Shown here piece by piece: positions 1 through 8,700 of a stretch of 64,000 nucleotides of DNA. Source of the DNA: Marinobacter adhaerens HP15 (GTDB lineage Bacteria; Pseudomonadota; Gammaproteobacteria; Pseudomonadales; Oleiphilaceae); NCBI RefSeq assembly GCF_000166295.1, contig NC_017506.1:744001-808000 (forward strand), in the 5' to 3' direction. The translations under genes and the position numbers were made by a program. A model generated the notes under the pieces. The model did no database searches. It saw only the letters and a list, made by a program, of their open reading frames with translations, and was not told the origin of the DNA. Every line of letters starts with the position of its first letter. Positions within the stretch are counted from its first letter, which is position 1.

Positions 1-615
1 AACCCGTGCGGATTCTGCGCCATGGATGCCGGCCAGTGCCCGGCCCCGAAGCGGGCCGTAAACATGGATGTTGCCCGCCGCGAGCACTTCGGCACCGGCC
101 TGCACCGGTGCCAGGATAACCAGGTCACCTTCCGGTGCGTGGATCTGTTGGCCGGAGCGGACCGGCTGGGAGATGATTTTGGCCGGAGGTGGGTCACCGG
201 CAGCGCTTGTCGAGGCTGCAACAACTGCCGCTTCCGCTTCGTCCGCGGCCGCCTGTTCGGCTTCATGGGTGCGATCCCGCTGACCGTTGCCGGGCAGCAG
301 TGCCAGAGCAGCCCCCCGGGCCAGACGGCGCTGGTCGTCGGTGCCACCGCGAACGCCAATCACATGGATGTGGTTACGCCGGCAGGTGCCGATGATCTTG
401 AAGAAATCCAGTTCACTGTCCAGTCCCTGGTATTTCTCCAAACTGATGATCAGCGGAATATCCTTGAAGAACCCGGGGGCCTGGCTGATCTTGTCTCGCA
501 GTACTTCTTCAAATTCGCTGTCGTCAAAATAATAGAGCTCCAGGGCTGTCATGGACACGCTGGCGCTTTTTAGCTGAAAACCCTGTTTTACCCCGGAGGT
601 GGCGGTATCGCTCAT
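1..615 (-). CDS. minC: Septum site-determining protein MinC (3' end beyond window)
   Basis: MinC is the FtsZ-polymerisation antagonist that works with MinD to block division at the poles. The first 205 codons are visible, starting at the ATG at 615-613. The N-terminal domain is followed by an Ala/Glu-rich linker (about residues 105-130). The C-terminal beta-helix domain then shows the family pattern [17 protein letters not shown] and [16 protein letters not shown], with the gene running off the left edge. The start codon overlaps the stop of the HopJ-family gene (ATGA), which suggests translational coupling. minD and minE would be expected just outside the window. Identification is firm from the C-terminal motif. 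Confidence 0.93.
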   Translation of the reverse strand, partial: MSDTATSGVKQGFQLKSASVSMTALELYYFDDSEFEEVLRDKISQAPGFFKDIPLIISLEKYQGLDSELDFFKIIGTCRRNHIHVIGVRGGTDDQRRLARGAALALLPGNGQRDRTHEAEQAAADEAEAAVVAASTSAAGDPPPAKIISQPVRSGQQIHAPEGDLVILAPVQAGAEVLAAGNIHVYGPLRGRALAGIHGAESARV

Positions 616-1001
616 GAAGGAGTCTCTTCCCTGGTCATGTTGTCGGTTGGGTTCGGGCGCTGCCGCAGTGGCACGCCTTCGAAGCGGATGCCTGACCATC
701 CTGTACTGATAAACTGGCGGATGTTGCCGTGGCTCTCGCCGGTCGGATCGTCCAGAACCTGCTGGTAGTGCTCGGCAAACAGCTTGAGCGTGTCCACTTC
801 GCTCAAATTGCAGTACTGGCCCAGACCAAAGATCCGGCAGGAGCCGGCATTCTCGCCTTCTGCATTTACCAGCGGGCCATTGCGGAAGCCGCAGGGCTGG
901 TACTCGAAGTGCTGTTCAATCAGGGCCAGGGAATCTTTGAAACTGGCGTGGCCAGCGTCCAGGGATGCCAGGTGAATCCTTACGGCATCGTTGACGCTCA
1001 T
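612..1001 (-). CDS. HopJ type III effector family protein (probably housekeeping, unknown role)
   Basis: A 129-aa protein with the conserved core of the HopJ family: [31 protein letters not shown] and [12 protein letters not shown]. The family is named after a Pseudomonas syringae candidate effector, but members occur widely in free-living gammaproteobacteria. No secretion signal is visible and no type III genes lie nearby. It overlaps DUF1244 by one base and minC by four, so the three look co-transcribed. Function is not known. The domain assignment is confident; an effector role is not supported here. Confidence 0.85.
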   Translation of the reverse strand: MSVNDAVRIHLASLDAGHASFKDSLALIEQHFEYQPCGFRNGPLVNAEGENAGSCRIFGLGQYCNLSEVDTLKLFAEHYQQVLDDPTGESHGNIRQFISTGWSGIRFEGVPLRQRPNPTDNMTREETPS

Positions 1002-1279
1002 TATTTGTGTTCCTGCTTGGGGCCTGTCTGATAGAGCGCCTTCCAGTCCTCGTACGGCATTCCGTAGATTTCTTCACGGGCCTGGGGATCTGAAATCTCG
1101 AAACCACGCTCATTCGCCTCTGCCAGGTACCACTTGGACAGACAGTTGCGGCAGAAGCCCGCCAGGTTCATCAAGTCGATATTCTGGACGTCGGTGTTTT
1201 CGCGCAAATGCCTGACCAGTTTACGGAAGGCTGCGGCTTCAATTTCGGTGCGTTCTGCTTCAGGAATCGGGTTGCTCAT
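1001..1279 (-). CDS. DUF1244 domain-containing protein
   Basis: A 92-aa soluble protein matching the DUF1244 family, with the conserved stretches FRKLVRHLRENTDVQNIDLM, NLAGFCRNCLSKWY and YGMPYEDWKALYQ. The paired cysteines in CRNC could bind metal, but this is only an inference. A GAGG Shine-Dalgarno lies five bases before the ATG at 1279. It is the first gene of the minus-strand cluster leading into the HopJ-family gene and minC, and its stop shares a base with the next start. The biochemical function is unknown. Confidence 0.85.
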   Translation of the reverse strand: MSNPIPEAERTEIEAAAFRKLVRHLRENTDVQNIDLMNLAGFCRNCLSKWYLAEANERGFEISDPQAREEIYGMPYEDWKALYQTGPKQEHK

Positions 1280-1354
1280 GATGGCCTCGCAATGGTTGAT
1301 GCGCCGGTTGTTGGGGTTCCTGACATTCTCTGCATGTTAGCTTAAGATACAAGG

Positions 1355-1370
1355 CTGTATAAATGTACAG
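1355..1370 (+). promoter_or_regulatory. LexA (SOS) box upstream of dinB
   Basis: The 16 bases read CTGTATAAATGTACAG, an exact CTGT-N8-ACAG gammaproteobacterial LexA operator. It lies 24 bases before the dinB ATG and overlaps a TATAAA that could be the -10 element. This fits damage-inducible dinB expression. Confidence 0.88.
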
Positions 1371-1394
1371 AAAGTCGACGCGAGCCCTCTGATT

Positions 1395-2459
1395 ATGCCA
1401 CAACGCAAGATCATCCATGTGGATTGTGACTGCTTCTACGCGGCCGTGGAGATGCGGGACGATCCCAGCCTACGGGATGTGCCGCTGGCGGTGGGTGGCG
1501 ACGGCGGTCGGGGCGTGGTGACTACCTGCAATTACAAGGCCCGGGCGTACGGTGTGCGGTCGGCGATGCCCGGCAGCGAAGCGCGACGGCTGTGCCCGGG
1601 GCTGGTGATGGTGCCAACAGATATGGGCCGGTATCGAGCGGTCTCACAGCAGGTGATGGCTATCCTGCGGGAACTGACAGACCTGGTGGAACCGCTATCT
1701 CTGGACGAGGCCTTTCTGGACGTCTCCGATGTGACCGATCACAAGGGCAGTGCCACTCTTATGGCTCGCCACCTTCGGGAGCGGGTGCGCCAGGAAGTGG
1801 GTATCACTATTTCCGCCGGCGTGGCCCCCAATAAATTTCTCGCAAAGATTGCTAGTGACTGGGAAAAGCCGGACGGGCTGTTCGTGATTCGCCCGGAGGA
1901 CGTTGCGGATTTCGTTCGGGGACTGCCGGTTGAGAAGCTGTTTGGAGTGGGGCAGGTGACCGCCTCGAAACTGCATGCTCTGGGGGTCAAGACCTGCGGC
2001 GACATGCAGGCGCTCGGGCCCGATGTATTGATTGAGCGGTTCGGCAAGCAGGGCTATCGACTCCACGAAATGGCCCACGGCCGGGATGAGCGGGCGGTGG
2101 TGGTGTCGCGGATTGCCAAGTCGGTAAGCGTGGAACGAACGTTTTCCCAGGATTTGCCAGATATGACCGCCTGCCAGACCGTCATGGCCTCACTGGTTGC
2201 GGATCTCAACCTTCGCCTGTCGCGCAAGGCCCGCCGAAAACCGATCCACAAACTCTTCATCAAGATCCGCTACAGTGATTTTTCAACCCATACCCTTGAG
2301 CGGGTTCGTGAGCAGGTCAAAGAGCCGGCTCTGGATGATTATCTGCCACTGCTGGCTGAGCTGGTCACCAACCGGGAGCGGCCGGTGCGGCTGCTGGGTT
2401 TGGGGGTGCGTTTCCGCAATGATGATGCGCCGGTTACCCAGTTGCGGCTGTTTGATTAG
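1395..2459 (+). CDS. dinB: DNA polymerase IV (Y-family, translesion)
   Basis: A 354-aa Y-family polymerase that copies past damaged bases without proofreading. The palm motif [14 protein letters not shown] is at residues 8-21 and the catalytic acidic motif [10 protein letters not shown] is near residue 100. A helix-hairpin-helix region ([11 protein letters not shown]) and a little-finger domain follow. The extreme C-terminus TQLRLFD is a classic beta-clamp binding peptide. A LexA box sits just upstream, so SOS control is very likely. The stop codon overlaps the convergent PAP2 gene by four bases. Confidence 0.96.
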   Translation: MPQRKIIHVDCDCFYAAVEMRDDPSLRDVPLAVGGDGGRGVVTTCNYKARAYGVRSAMPGSEARRLCPGLVMVPTDMGRYRAVSQQVMAILRELTDLVEPLSLDEAFLDVSDVTDHKGSATLMARHLRERVRQEVGITISAGVAPNKFLAKIASDWEKPDGLFVIRPEDVADFVRGLPVEKLFGVGQVTASKLHALGVKTCGDMQALGPDVLIERFGKQGYRLHEMAHGRDERAVVVSRIAKSVSVERTFSQDLPDMTACQTVMASLVADLNLRLSRKARRKPIHKLFIKIRYSDFSTHTLERVREQVKEPALDDYLPLLAELVTNRERPVRLLGLGVRFRNDDAPVTQLRLFD

Positions 2460-3004
2460 AACTGTAGCCAGCTCATGGCCGCGTAACCCATCAGGCCACC
2501 GATCAGGGCGCCGGCAGCGACATCGCTGGGATAGTGCAGGCCGAGGACCACCCTCGATGCCGCCACACTCAACGTAAACGGAAGCACGATGAGAGCCAGC
2601 GCCGGTTCCGCCACGGTCAGCATGACCTGAAAGCAGGCAGCGTGCAGCGTGTGGCCGGACGGGAAGCTGTAGCGGTCCAGGGGCCGTGTGCCGCAGTTGA
2701 TGGCGGGGAAGGATATAAATGGACGTTCACGGATGAGCCAGCGCTTCAGTAACTTGTAGCTGAGGGTGCAGGTGAGGCCTGTCAACGCCATAAGCAGTGC
2801 CAGCCCTGGCCCGGATTCCGGGCGGAGAAAGGGGATGAACAGAATCAGTGCGTACCAGAACCAGCCGTCGCCGAGTCGGCTGACCAGTCGGAAATACCCG
2901 AGGGCGGGCCGGAACTGAACAGCGCGGTTAATAGATTGGCAGAAAGCGACTTCCCGCTGGTCTGCCAGTTCAAAGAAGCGAGATGCTTTGCTTGTTGATG
3001 GCAT
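2456..3004 (-). CDS. PAP2-family membrane phosphatase
   Basis: A 182-aa integral membrane protein of the PAP2 (phosphatidic acid phosphatase type 2) superfamily. The three signature motifs are present: [17 protein letters not shown] and [12 protein letters not shown], including the catalytic histidines. Several hydrophobic helices surround them. The ATG at 3004 is preferred over a TTG at 3046. Either start overlaps the end of the upstream glycosyltransferase gene (35 or 77 bases), which implies coupling. Likely substrates are lipid phosphates or undecaprenyl pyrophosphate, which the sequence cannot distinguish. Confidence 0.88.
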   Translation of the reverse strand: MPSTSKASRFFELADQREVAFCQSINRAVQFRPALGYFRLVSRLGDGWFWYALILFIPFLRPESGPGLALLMALTGLTCTLSYKLLKRWLIRERPFISFPAINCGTRPLDRYSFPSGHTLHAACFQVMLTVAEPALALIVLPFTLSVAASRVVLGLHYPSDVAAGALIGGLMGYAAMSWLQF

Positions 3005-4190
3005 GGTATCCGGCCTTTGCGGTTTGGTTGAAAACCAGTTGTTCAAATTGTTCGATCTGCGAGTTCCAGTTCTGTTCCAGAGCGTCCAGCCTTGCCTGGG
3101 CCCTGATCCGGTTCAGCAGGGTTGGTTGATCGGCCAGGCGGAGAGCGCTGTCGACGTATGCTTCATCCTCGTCCAGAGGCACCTTCATGCCGTTTTCTTC
3201 GTGGCGTATGTGTTCGGCTGCTGCGGCGTCGTCAAAGCTGACGACGCCCAGTCCGCTGGCCATTGCCTCCAGCACCACGTTGCCGAAGGTGTCGGTTTTG
3301 CTCGGAAACAGGAACAGGTCCCCTGAGGCGAAATGGCGTGCCAGGTCGTCGCCCCGGCGGGTGCCGCAGAACACGTAATCGGGGTGGCGTTCAGCCAGCT
3401 GGCGCCGTAGCGGGCCGTCGCCAACCAGTATGAACCTGGCCTGGGGATGAAGGCCGCGAATACGTTCGAAGCAGGCAACCGCCATCCGAAGGTTCTTTTC
3501 CGGTGCCAGCCGGCCGACATACAGAATGGCGCGGTCATTGGCCTGCAAGCCCCAGGATTCCCGCAGTGCGCTGTCTCGCTTGTGGGGAGTAAAGCGATGA
3601 CAGTCCACGCCCCGACTCCAGAGGCCGGTCGCTGGAATACCCATGGCGCGGGTCGTCTGCTGCATTTTTCGAGTTGGCACCAGGGTGATGGCCGTGCGGT
3701 TGTGGAACCATCGACCGTAGAGGCACAGCAACCTTTCCAGCATGCCGACGCCATAATAACGGCTGTAGCTGTGAAAATTGGTGTGGAAGCCCGAGCTGAC
3801 CGGAATCCCTATCTGCCTTGCGGCTGTGGTCGCCGCAACGCCCAACGGGCCCTGAGTGGCAACGTAGACGGCATCGGGGCGGTCAGTGGTCAGGAGCTTT
3901 TTCAGATGGCCGGTTCGGGCCAGGCCAAAGCGCAGGTCCGCGTACCCGGGTAGCGGCAATCCGGTCACCACATGCTCACGGGAGAAAAGTGCCTCGCCAG
4001 CACTGGCAAAGTGGCCTTTACGCTCATGCTGCTGTCGCGGCCGTATAACCGTTACCCGGTGCCCACGTTGCATCAGCCCCTGGCAAAGCTGCCTGAGGGT
4101 GTTTGCCACACCATTGATTTCCGGCGGAAAAGTCTCCGAAACAATGGTAATGTGTTGTGAGCGCCGGTTGGCCTGCATGGTCTCGGTCAC
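2970..4190 (-). CDS. Glycosyltransferase family 4 protein
   Basis: A 406-aa retaining GT-B glycosyltransferase. The N-terminal acceptor domain starts ITIVSETFPPEINGVANTL, as in the SqdX/MgtA/PimB-like group that modifies lipids. The C-terminal donor domain has LYVGRLAPEKNL and the E-x7-E region SKTDTFGNVVLEAMASGL. No signal peptide is seen. A GTG start at 4190 is chosen because AGGA lies six bases upstream; an in-frame ATG at 4178 is the alternative. Its end overlaps the PAP2 phosphatase, which suggests a shared role in glycolipid synthesis. The donor sugar is unknown. Confidence 0.88.
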   Translation of the reverse strand: MTETMQANRRSQHITIVSETFPPEINGVANTLRQLCQGLMQRGHRVTVIRPRQQHERKGHFASAGEALFSREHVVTGLPLPGYADLRFGLARTGHLKKLLTTDRPDAVYVATQGPLGVAATTAARQIGIPVSSGFHTNFHSYSRYYGVGMLERLLCLYGRWFHNRTAITLVPTRKMQQTTRAMGIPATGLWSRGVDCHRFTPHKRDSALRESWGLQANDRAILYVGRLAPEKNLRMAVACFERIRGLHPQARFILVGDGPLRRQLAERHPDYVFCGTRRGDDLARHFASGDLFLFPSKTDTFGNVVLEAMASGLGVVSFDDAAAAEHIRHEENGMKVPLDEDEAYVDSALRLADQPTLLNRIRAQARLDALEQNWNSQIEQFEQLVFNQTAKAGYHAINKQSISLL

Positions 4191-4304
4191 GGTGTTTCCT
4201 GTGCTTCCTTTGACATGCCTCTACTATGAAAAGCCGGCATGACAGTTATGCGACACTCCCGTGACATTCCCTTTACCCGTTAACCGAACCGAATCGGAGA
4301 CGAT

Positions 4305-5342
4305 ATGCAAACGCGAAAGCTTGGAAAGACCGATCTCGACGTTACCCTGATTTGCCTGGGCACCATGACCTGGGGGGAGCAGAACACCGAAAAGGAAGCA
4401 TTTGAACAGCTGGATTACGCAGTCGCCGAGGGTATCAACTTTATTGATGCCGCAGAGATGTACCCGGTGGCGCCCCGGGCGGAAACCCAGGGGCTGACCG
4501 AGACCTACCTGGGAAACTGGCTTGCCAGCAGGGGCAACCGCAACGACCTGGTAATTGCGTCGAAAGTGGCGGGACCGGGCAACGGACTGAAGTACCTGCG
4601 TAATGGTCCGCGCCTGACCCGGGATCATATTATGGAAGCCTGCGACGCCAGCCTGAAACGCCTGCAGACCGACTACATTGATTTGTACCAGGTGCACTGG
4701 CCGGATCGCAGCACGAACTTTTTCGGCAAGCTAGGTTACGAGCACAACCCGGAAGAGTCTTTCACGCCGATCGAGGAAACACTTGAAGCGCTGAATGATC
4801 TGGTTCGGTCCGGGAAGGTCCGGCACATCGGACTGTCCAATGAGACTCCCTGGGGCACCATGGAGTATCTGCGTCTGTCCGGCGAGAAAGGCTGGCCGAG
4901 AGTGGCCAGTATCCAGAATCCCTACAACCTCCTGAATCGGTCATTTGAGGTGGGGATGGCGGAAATTGCCCACCGGGAACAGGCCGGTTTGCTCGCCTAC
5001 TCACCGCTGGCTTTTGGCATGCTCTCCGGCAAATATCTGGGCGGCAAGTGGCCTGAGAAAGCCAGAATGACCCTGTACGAGCGTTTCAGCCGCTACACCG
5101 GCAGTCGTGGCATGGATGCCACCCAGGCCTATGTTGAGCTGGCTCGGCAGAACGGATTGTCTCCGGTCCAGATGGCGCTGGCTTACGTGAACAGCCGCAG
5201 CTTTTTGACCAGCAATATCATCGGAGCAACATCCATGGAGCAACTGCGAGAAAACATAGGGTCCGCAAAGGTCACCCTGAGCCCCGAGGTACTGGAAGCG
5301 ATAGAGGCCATTCACCGGGAATTCACCTACCCTTGCCCCTGA
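4305..5342 (+). CDS. tas: NADP(H)-dependent aldo/keto reductase, Tas-like
   Basis: A 345-aa TIM-barrel oxidoreductase. It opens with RKLGKTDLDVTLICLGTMTWG and carries the catalytic Asp/Tyr region NFIDAAEMYP. The active-site histidine region YIDLYQVHWPD and the cofactor region QNPYNLLNR follow. The pattern TMTWGEQNTEKEAFEQLDYA is typical of the E. coli Tas subgroup. GGAGA sits before the ATG. It is monocistronic by appearance, followed by a hairpin at 5366-5395. The physiological substrate is unknown, so the gene symbol rests only on subgroup resemblance. Confidence 0.85.
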   Translation: MQTRKLGKTDLDVTLICLGTMTWGEQNTEKEAFEQLDYAVAEGINFIDAAEMYPVAPRAETQGLTETYLGNWLASRGNRNDLVIASKVAGPGNGLKYLRNGPRLTRDHIMEACDASLKRLQTDYIDLYQVHWPDRSTNFFGKLGYEHNPEESFTPIEETLEALNDLVRSGKVRHIGLSNETPWGTMEYLRLSGEKGWPRVASIQNPYNLLNRSFEVGMAEIAHREQAGLLAYSPLAFGMLSGKYLGGKWPEKARMTLYERFSRYTGSRGMDATQAYVELARQNGLSPVQMALAYVNSRSFLTSNIIGATSMEQLRENIGSAKVTLSPEVLEAIEAIHREFTYPCP

Positions 5343-5365
5343 GCCCGCCGGCTTTGTTGGCTTGA

Positions 5366-5395
5366 ACCCCCGGCTGAGAGGCGCTGGCCGGGGGT
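5366..5395 (+). terminator. GC-rich hairpin after the aldo/keto reductase gene
   Basis: A perfect 9-bp stem, ACCCCCGGC (5366-5374) with GCCGGGGGT (5387-5395), around a 12-base loop, 23 bases after the stop. No T-tract follows, so factor-independent termination is uncertain. Confidence 0.45.
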
Positions 5396-5429
5396 GCTGT
5401 TACAGTCTGAAATATCGGGGATCATAAAT

Positions 5430-5461
5430 TGACAAAAAGATGCTGATCCCGTGACAAAAAG
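5430..5461. repeat. Pair of direct repeats TGACAAAAAG, 22 bases apart
   Basis: TGACAAAAAG occurs at 5430-5439 and again at 5452-5461, about two helical turns apart and about 110 bases before the next gene start. The first copy overlaps a perfect -35-like TTGACA (5429-5434), but no good -10 lies at 17 bases. A tandem regulator site is possible and unproven. Confidence 0.4.
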
Positions 5462-5568
5462 TCGGCGTCTTTGTGTGCAGATTCACATCTTTCCAGCCCT
5501 TAATCATTAGACTTAAGCCTAAGGTATCCGTAGACTCCCGTGTCGGAAAAAAGGTCTCAGGCAGTGTC

Positions 5569-5892
5569 ATGATTATTCGAATCTTTGTTGCGTTACTCGC
5601 TCTCAATCTTGTTGCTTTCGTCGTTCGCGCCGAAGCATCCGAGCGCGTCTTCGAACAGGTCGAAAGCAAGACAGCCAGCGAGCAGATTTTCGAAATCCAG
5701 GAACGGGTTTCCGGTGATTTTGACGAGGACAGTTCCGATGCCTTTGCCGAAATCGGTTCCCGCCTGTTGAGCCTTACCTTCACCCGTTCGAAGCACTCCG
5801 GCAAGCATTATGCGTCAGATCCGGCTCAGGCCGACCATGGCATTGCGCTCCTGAACGAGGGTGCCTGCCTGAACCTGAAGTGGAACTTCTGA
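5569..5892 (+). CDS. Small secreted hypothetical protein
   Basis: A 107-aa protein not recognised as a known family. The ATG at 5569 starts a signal-peptide-like segment (MIIRIFVALLALNLVAF, then VRAEAS), which suggests export with cleavage near residue 22. The mature part is acidic and ends in GACLNLKWNF with one cysteine. The frame is also open upstream to 5473, but starting there would bury the signal sequence. The Shine-Dalgarno is weak (AAGG about 14 bases upstream). It stands alone between the aldo/keto reductase and the acetyl-CoA hydrolase-family gene. Confidence 0.6.
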   Translation: MIIRIFVALLALNLVAFVVRAEASERVFEQVESKTASEQIFEIQERVSGDFDEDSSDAFAEIGSRLLSLTFTRSKHSGKHYASDPAQADHGIALLNEGACLNLKWNF

Positions 5893-6019
5893 ACCCCGCA
5901 ATTCCCCGCACCCGGCAGTATCATCAAACCCCAGAATCATGATCTGGCGCATTGTCTGTGCCCGATGCTCGTGTGATCATCTCCGTTAACATGCTGATTA
6001 GCCAATAAGGAGCTTGGTA

Positions 6020-8230
6020 ATGGCGGGTGATAGAGGGCAGTTATCAAATGATGTGAACGCCTGTGTTGACGAGGTGATTCGCCGGGTTGGCAAGGAGATT
6101 ACTCTCGGTTTGCCGCTCGGGCTCGGAAAACCGGTTCGCTTTGTTAATGCGCTATACCAGCGGGCGAAAGACGATTCGGAAATCAGCCTGCACATTGTTA
6201 CGGCACTGTCGCTGCTGGCGCCAAAGGGCGGCTCCTCGCTGGAAAAGCGTTTCATGGGGCCTTTTGTTGAGCGCCTCTATGGCCGGATTCCTGAACTGGC
6301 CTATGCCAGGGATGTATCGGCAAACCGTCTTCCTGAGAACGTTCAGGTCTCGGAGTTCTTCTTCAAAGCCGGCAGTTACCTGAACAATCGTTCCCAGCAG
6401 CGGCATTACGTGTGTACCAACTATACCCATGCCGTTCGCGATCTGATGGCGGTGGGTGTCAATGTCGTCGCCCAGATGGTGTCGCCGGGCGAGGCCCATG
6501 GGCAGCCCGGCCAGGTCAGCCTGAGCTGCAACCCGGATCTAACGCTGGACCTGATTCCCCTGCTCCGTGAGCGCGAGGCGGCTGGCACGCCGGTGGCGCT
6601 GGTGGCCGAGATGAACCAGAACCTTCCCTGGTTTGGCCATCATGCGGCGATTGAAGCAGACCGGTTCGATATCTTGCTTGATCAGCCTTCGGGAGACTAT
6701 CCGCTGTTCTCAGCGCCCCAGATGTCGGTCAGCCCGGAAGACCACCTGATCGGATTCTACGCCAGTACCCTCCTGAAGGACGGCGGTACGCTCCAGGTTG
6801 GCATCGGCTCACTGGGCGCGGCCCTGGTCCACAGCGCCATTCTCAGACACAGTCACAATAAGGCCTGGCGGCAGGTGTTTGACCATCTCCAGGTTGATCA
6901 GCATTTCCCCGTCGTTCGCGAGGACGGTGGCGCCGGCCCCTTCGAGGAGGGGCTTTATGGCTGTAGTGAAATGATGGTGGATGGTTTCCTGTACCTGATG
7001 CAGGAAGGCATCCTTACCCGCGAGGTATACGATCACGCTGGTCTGCAGACATTGATCAATCGCGGTGATATTCCCAGCGAAGTGTCTCTCGCAACCCTCG
7101 ATGTCCTGCGGCGCGAAAAGCTGATTGATAGCCCGTTGCGGGCAAAGGATGTTCATTGGCTGGTCCAGCACGGCATCTTTAAAGAAGCTGTCGAGTTCAA
7201 GGGCGGCCGGTTGCGTATTGGTGATCAGTCGGTCGAGGGTGATCTGGACAATCCGGAGGCCCGGCAGGCCATCGAAACCCTCATCCTCGGGGAACGGCTG
7301 ACTGGCGGTATCGCCATGCACGGCGGTTTTTACGTTGGTCCCGAGCAGTTTTACCAGTACCTCAGGGAAATGACCGACGAGCAGCGTGCAAAAATCTGCA
7401 TGACCAGCGTGAATTTCATCAACCACCTGTATGACCACCGGTTCGGAGACCAGAAGCTGAAAGCGGCGCAGCGCGTTCATGGCCGGTTCATCAATTCGGC
7501 TATGATGTACACCCTCAACGGTGCCGGCGTATCGGATGGTCTTGAGGATGGTCGTGTGGTTAGTGGCGTCGGTGGCCAGTACAACTTCGTTGCCATGGCT
7601 CACGAGCTGCCGGGCGCACGGTCGATCCTGTCGCTGCGCAGCACCCGATCATCCCAGGGCAAGGTACTGTCCAATATCGTGTTCAATTATGGTCATTGCA
7701 CCATACCCCGCCATCTGCGGGACATCGTCATTACCGAGTACGGGATTGCCGATCTGAGAGGCCAGTCCGACGAGCAGGTCTTCCTGAGGCTGATCCGCAT
7801 TGCAGACTCCCGGTTCCAGCAGGAGCTTCTGAAAAAAGCCCAGAAGGCGGGCAAGGTGGATCCTGCGTTCAGGCTGCCTGCCGACTGGTGTAACAATACG
7901 CCGCAAGCCATTCGTCGTGCCGTTGCGGCAGCGGGAGATGCCAGCCTGTTTCCGCCGTTCCCGTTTGGCAGGGACTTTACCGATGAGGAGCTGACGTTGG
8001 GGAAAGCCCTTAAGGGGCTCAAGGCCGCAACGGCCACTCGCCGTGGTAAACTGTCAACCCTGTTACAGGCCCTCCGGGCCCGGGATGACGAAGGCCGTTA
8101 CGGGTCCCTGCTTGAGCGCATGGGCCTGCGTAACCCTTCAGGATTGCGGGACAAGCTGGATCGGCGACTGGTTATTCATGGCCTGCAACAGCTCGAAACA
8201 CCACCGGATACAGGAAACTCGAAAACCTGA
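6020..8230 (+). CDS. Long acetyl-CoA hydrolase/CoA-transferase family protein
   Basis: A 736-aa protein, clearly longer than the roughly 500-aa acetyl-CoA hydrolases. The C-terminal part (about residues 490-610) matches the acetyl-CoA hydrolase/transferase C-terminal domain, with VSGVGGQYNFVAMA and ITEYGIADLRGQSDEQ. An earlier glycine-rich LQVGIGSLGAAL fits CoA binding. AAGGAG seven bases upstream selects the ATG at 6020 over a TTG at 6014. Its stop overlaps the start of the SlyD-like gene (TGATG), so they are probably translated together. The CoA substrate is unknown. Confidence 0.8.
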   Translation: MAGDRGQLSNDVNACVDEVIRRVGKEITLGLPLGLGKPVRFVNALYQRAKDDSEISLHIVTALSLLAPKGGSSLEKRFMGPFVERLYGRIPELAYARDVSANRLPENVQVSEFFFKAGSYLNNRSQQRHYVCTNYTHAVRDLMAVGVNVVAQMVSPGEAHGQPGQVSLSCNPDLTLDLIPLLREREAAGTPVALVAEMNQNLPWFGHHAAIEADRFDILLDQPSGDYPLFSAPQMSVSPEDHLIGFYASTLLKDGGTLQVGIGSLGAALVHSAILRHSHNKAWRQVFDHLQVDQHFPVVREDGGAGPFEEGLYGCSEMMVDGFLYLMQEGILTREVYDHAGLQTLINRGDIPSEVSLATLDVLRREKLIDSPLRAKDVHWLVQHGIFKEAVEFKGGRLRIGDQSVEGDLDNPEARQAIETLILGERLTGGIAMHGGFYVGPEQFYQYLREMTDEQRAKICMTSVNFINHLYDHRFGDQKLKAAQRVHGRFINSAMMYTLNGAGVSDGLEDGRVVSGVGGQYNFVAMAHELPGARSILSLRSTRSSQGKVLSNIVFNYGHCTIPRHLRDIVITEYGIADLRGQSDEQVFLRLIRIADSRFQQELLKKAQKAGKVDPAFRLPADWCNNTPQAIRRAVAAAGDASLFPPFPFGRDFTDEELTLGKALKGLKAATATRRGKLSTLLQALRARDDEGRYGSLLERMGLRNPSGLRDKLDRRLVIHGLQQLETPPDTGNSKT

Positions 8231-8700
8231 TGACAGCTTCACAAGCAAGACCCGACGTTTTTACCGTTCACTATGTTTTGAAGAACAAGATCGGCGAGTT
8301 GGTTGATACTTCCGAAGGCAGTGAGCCCCTGCACTTCGTCTATGGCAGTCCCGAGATTATTGAAGGGATCCAACAGGCGGTGAAAGACCGCAACGTGGGC
8401 GATTGCCTCGAGGTAACGGTACCGCCGGCCATGGCGTACGGTGAGCACAAGCCCGAGCTGGTGCGCAAGGTGCCACGTTCACTGTTCGAAGGTATCGAGA
8501 ACCTGCAGATTGGCATGAAGTTCCAGACCAACACGGGCGATGAAGCGCAGATCGTGCAGGTTGTCGGGATTGATGGCAACCTGGTTAAGGTGGACGCCAA
8601 TCACCCATTGGCGGGCTTTACCCTGTACTTTGATCTGGAGATCGTTGGCCGCCGTGAAGCGACGGAAGATGAGGTAGCCCAGGGTCGTCCCTTGTTCTGA
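8230..8700 (+). CDS. FKBP-type peptidyl-prolyl isomerase, SlyD-like
   Basis: A 156-aa FKBP-fold prolyl isomerase and chaperone. It carries the SlyD-type split FKBP domain with an inserted flap: VHYVLKNKIGELVDTS, GSPEIIEGIQQAV, VPPAMAYGEHKPELV and NHPLAGFTLYFDLEIVG. The histidine-rich metal-binding tail of E. coli SlyD is absent, as in many short homologues (FkpB/SlyD group). No signal peptide, so cytoplasmic. It starts inside the stop codon of the acetyl-CoA hydrolase-family gene and converges with olsA, overlapping its 3' end by 83 bases. Confidence 0.87.
   Translation: MTASQARPDVFTVHYVLKNKIGELVDTSEGSEPLHFVYGSPEIIEGIQQAVKDRNVGDCLEVTVPPAMAYGEHKPELVRKVPRSLFEGIENLQIGMKFQTNTGDEAQIVQVVGIDGNLVKVDANHPLAGFTLYFDLEIVGRREATEDEVAQGRPLF

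Noticed and set aside
612..1001. HopJ-family gene as a type III effector
   Set aside because: No secretion apparatus, no effector-type promoter and a tight link to minC; the family is widespread in non-pathogens.
3002..3046. Earlier TTG start for the PAP2 phosphatase at 3046
   Set aside because: The ATG at 3004 gives a typical family N-terminus and avoids a longer overlap with the glycosyltransferase; the TTG adds only an unconserved tail.
5473..5568. Longer version of the secreted protein starting at 5473
   Set aside because: It would place 32 unhelpful residues before the signal peptide; the ATG at 5569 is immediately followed by it.
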